Assembly: GCA_036852015.1 (NCBI GenBank)
Contig: JAANDG010000350.1
Location: 62,001 to 126,000, forward strand
Source: Pelodera strongyloides
Lineage: Eukaryota > Nematoda > Chromadorea > Rhabditida > Rhabditidae
DNA length: 64,000 bases
Direction: 5' to 3'
In this document: piece by piece, positions 61,466 to 64,000 of the stretch
Layout: each line of letters opens with the position of its first letter
Position numbering within the stretch: position 1 is the first letter of the stretch
Notes under the pieces: model-generated
What the model saw: the letters and a program-made list of their open reading frames with translations, nothing else
What the model was told of the DNA's origin: nothing
Database searches by the model: none
Program-made: the position numbers and the translations under genes

Positions 61466-63201
61466 ATGCTCCGTACTACACTATGTTTCATTGGATTTCT
61501 TGTGGTCGTCGACGCGTTAAAATGCCAGGGACTTATTAGAAGAATCGACGATAAAGGAGAAACGGAGACACTATTTAAAAAGGTGAAAATATATTTTACA
61601 ATATAAATCTAGAGTTAATTAGAGTCAATTGATTGAAAGTGGACGATATTTTTGATAATGGTTAACGCATCATGCACTGTAATCTAATGCACACTTTTGG
61701 GATAGGCCGAAAAGTGGTATCACCGGAAATGCGCTCGCAGCAGGTGCGCCACAAATGCGCCAGATTTCTGCCATTGAAGCGCCACAGGTGCGCCATATAA
61801 GAACATTTTCAGGAGGTCGATTGTACTGACGCCGACGACTGTTGCAGTGTACAAGCAATTGAATATCTGAATCCGGATGATAAACAACAGAGAAAGTTCT
61901 TTTTGACGAGTGCCGGATGTGCAGCATGCGTGGTAGGTTTGCTGTTTCCAGTTTTTAAAGGGAATATGTATGCCCTTTTTGAAGTTAAGCTGATTTTCAA
62001 AGTTCACCTTTTCCATAGTAAACGCGTTTACTGCCACCCTGGCTTACACGGCAGGTCTGATGGAGCAAAAATTTAGCATGTGTGCATACATCGGCATATA
62101 GCTTGCAACAGCGACATATTTGCATACAAATGAGAATATTCGAATTTACATATTCAGTCGCCTACTTAAATTCATGTCTGGTGTGGAAACTCTAGTTTCG
62201 CAGTTGTTTTGCTCATTTTGAGTGCCTACATATTCCCTTTAAACTCGGGCACAAGCTTGAGCCTTCAACTAGCAAGCCTAAGCTTCAGTCAAGATTAAGC
62301 ATAAGCCTAACCTGTGCCTAGGTCTAATAGAGAACATCAGTGCTCTTATGCAGGTTTCCGTACACATGCATATAGCATATTTATGCATTTTTATTTCGAT
62401 GAGTTATGCGGTCATGTATGTGTAAACTTACCCAGCGTCATATAGTTTATTCAACTATTCTATTCAGTTCTATTAATTCCCAGTTTGTCACACATTATTA
62501 TATTAAATGTCAACCGCTCTTTTGTTTCAGGCGACCGACGGTACGCGCATCTACCGTAGGAAGAAGCTGGGCAGCAAGTGGAAGGCACAATTGACCCTCA
62601 CTTCGCAGGAGCAATTTCCAATGGATGTTATGTTCCCGCCAGAATGGGACGGCAGTATTATTCACTCGTACTACGCCGAGCACGACTGTAACAATGAGGA
62701 CTTGTGCAATAGGGTGAGCAGCTTCAGCTTCAAGCGAAATACCGGCCGGTTTTTGAAACACATCGAGTACACCTGTATTCTTATGCAGCCTATGCAAATG
62801 ACCATAAATTATTATAAAAAATCGAGCAAATTAGCATAAATATGCCAGAACTCAGACGTCCAAGATTTTCAAAAACCGGCCGGTATTTCGCTATTAGAGC
62901 AGGACATCTTAGAGCAGCATAACACGTGGTTTTCAAACCCACGAGTGCTATAAGCCATGTCAACTATTTTCCCATGTATTATATTCAAATTTGTGCGCCT
63001 GTCTTGATATACCTTGCACAGAATTGAAGACAATTGGTAGCCAATGTATGGGAAGAAATTGGTATACCGTTATTTTCCACAAGCCACGCACCAGACCGCT
63101 TTAAAATTGAAACATTCTGAATTATGCAAATTTAGGCAAATGCTTTCTACCCGGATATGATGTGTCCAGCTCTTTCAACTGCGGACTACCCGGCGCCATG
63201 A
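61466..63201 (+). CDS. Small secreted protein with cysteines, family unknown
   Basis: Four exons: 61466-61582, 61813-61932, 62531-62713, 63136-63201; 486 nt, 161 residues, all introns phase 0. The start MLRTTLCFIGFLVVVDALKC looks like a cleavable signal peptide. The mature part has about nine cysteines, including a CC pair (DADDCCSVQ), CAACV, the DCNNEDLC motif and MMCPAL near the C-terminus, which fits an extracellular disulphide-linked protein. No family was recognised. Exon 3 is GC-richer than its surroundings, as in the other exons here. ACTAG ends 2 nt before the ATG and AATAAA lies at 63294-63299. Introns 2 and 3 each contain a TTAA-type mobile element. The last exon is short (21 residues plus stop) and is the least certain. 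Confidence 0.72.
61955..62242. mobile_element. TTAA-flanked element, AATATGTA family, copy 2
   Basis: TTAAAGGGAATATGTATGCC left, GCCTACATATTCCCTTTAA right; inverse of 3341-3704. In intron 2 of the secreted gene. Confidence 0.8.
62731..62895. mobile_element. TTAA foldback (AGCGAAATACCGGCC family), ends eroded
   Basis: CAAGCGAAATACCGGCCGG left, CCGGCCGGTATTTCGCTATTA right; starts 18 nt after the exon 3 donor of the secreted gene. Confidence 0.83.
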
Positions 63202-64000
63202 TTTGAACCCTCGGAACTACAAACTACAATATTACTGGATAAATCGGCAAATGCTACTGTCACAACTATCACAGTTATACCCATTTCTATATAAATAAAC
63301 TGTTTGAATAATGCTTCACTGTAATGAACTCATCGCAGCGCAGTCGATACTTCGATAGGAAGAGCTCTAAGTGTATAAACAGAGTTCGCACGATAGTGAA
63401 TAAAACCAAAACTATATATCCATAAACGCAGCGGTATTGTCCAACGACGTCAACGATTGTCTTGCAGACCTCTTTTTGTTGTATATTTTCGCATTCCATG
63501 CGTAACCCGAATCCTCCAAAGAAATAAACACACAAACTATGTTCATTTATCTAATAAGCACTACTTACTATTACCGTAAAGCCTCTATCGGTAAAAACAC
63601 TCAGTGACATATAGTGACATATGGCGCTGACCTAGCGCTACCAAATATGCGATAGGGTTATTTATGACGGCCTAGACAAGCGCACCATACCACTTAGCAT
63701 ACTGAGGTCACAACGTCACAAGGACTCATCCTAATCCTTATAGCTCTCCATACGGCAACCCACTGCTACGAAATTTTCAGCAATCTTTCGGGGTTTCAAT
63801 ATTTTGGCAACCCACAGCTATGAAATTTTCAACAATCCTTCGTTTTTTATTGTTTTGGTAACATACATCTACGAAATTTTCAACATTCCTTCGCTTTTCA
63901 TTATTTTGGCAACCTGCAGCTACGAAATTTTAACAATCCTTCTTTTTTATTGTTTTCCATTATGCGCGAAAGTGTATACGATGAAATGGAATTATCTTGC
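63202..64000. other. 3' flank; no gene seen
   Basis: AATAAA for the secreted gene at 63294. At 63760-63955 three or four loose direct copies of GCAACCCACAGCTACGAAATTTTC-type sequence (about 63 bp apart) form a weak tandem repeat. Confidence 0.55.

Overview
The window is nuclear DNA of a nematode. Three things in the sequence point the same way: an exact 22-nt copy of the nematode SL1 spliced-leader exon (16270-16291) followed at once by a GT donor; four perfect head-to-tail units of the nematode telomere repeat TTAGGC (21187-21210); and short T-rich 3' splice sites (TTTCAG, TTTTAG) both at introns and a few bases upstream of the start codons. The genes are intron-rich (33 coding exons in one helicase gene) and most introns carry small foldback transposons, so this does not look like a compact Caenorhabditis genome. 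A plectid or other intron-rich chromadorean would fit, but the species is not determined.

Layout. 1-5415: no gene, mobile-element remnants. 5416-11474 (+): ten-exon G-protein alpha subunit. 11475-18969: no gene, microsatellites, foldbacks and the SL1-bearing palindrome. 18970-23963 (+): a second G-alpha gene with ten exons of exactly the same lengths, a tandem duplicate. 25745-28626 (-): NOP16-like ribosome-biogenesis gene. 28695-33900: repeat-rich block with paired Harbinger-like elements, a 180-bp tandem array and a TACCCC minisatellite. 33967-38599 (-): unrecognised gene, visible in its last four exons, whose 3.6-kb intron holds a ten-copy satellite. 40356-58597 (+): DHX8/PRP22/MOG-5 spliceosomal DEAH helicase, 1210 residues. 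59631-60691 (+): Gemin7-like SMN-complex subunit. 61466-63201 (+): small secreted cysteine-containing protein of unknown family.

Functional themes. The two G-alpha paralogues are signalling proteins that share an unusual P-loop (GAGECGKS) and a C-terminus without the pertussis-toxin cysteine. DHX8 releases spliced mRNA from the spliceosome and Gemin7 helps assemble Sm rings on snRNAs, so two neighbouring same-strand genes both serve splicing. NOP16 acts in 60S subunit assembly.

Repeats. At least five foldback families sit in TTAA duplications (piggyBac-like target choice); the commonest, about 180 bp, occurs about a dozen times. Two other families sit in 3-bp duplications (TNA or GAA; PIF/Harbinger-like), and others in TA. 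tRNA-derived SINE pieces, CT and GT microsatellites and satellite arrays fill much of the rest. All exon boundaries were read by eye from splice signals, reading frame and family similarity; no alignment or search was run.
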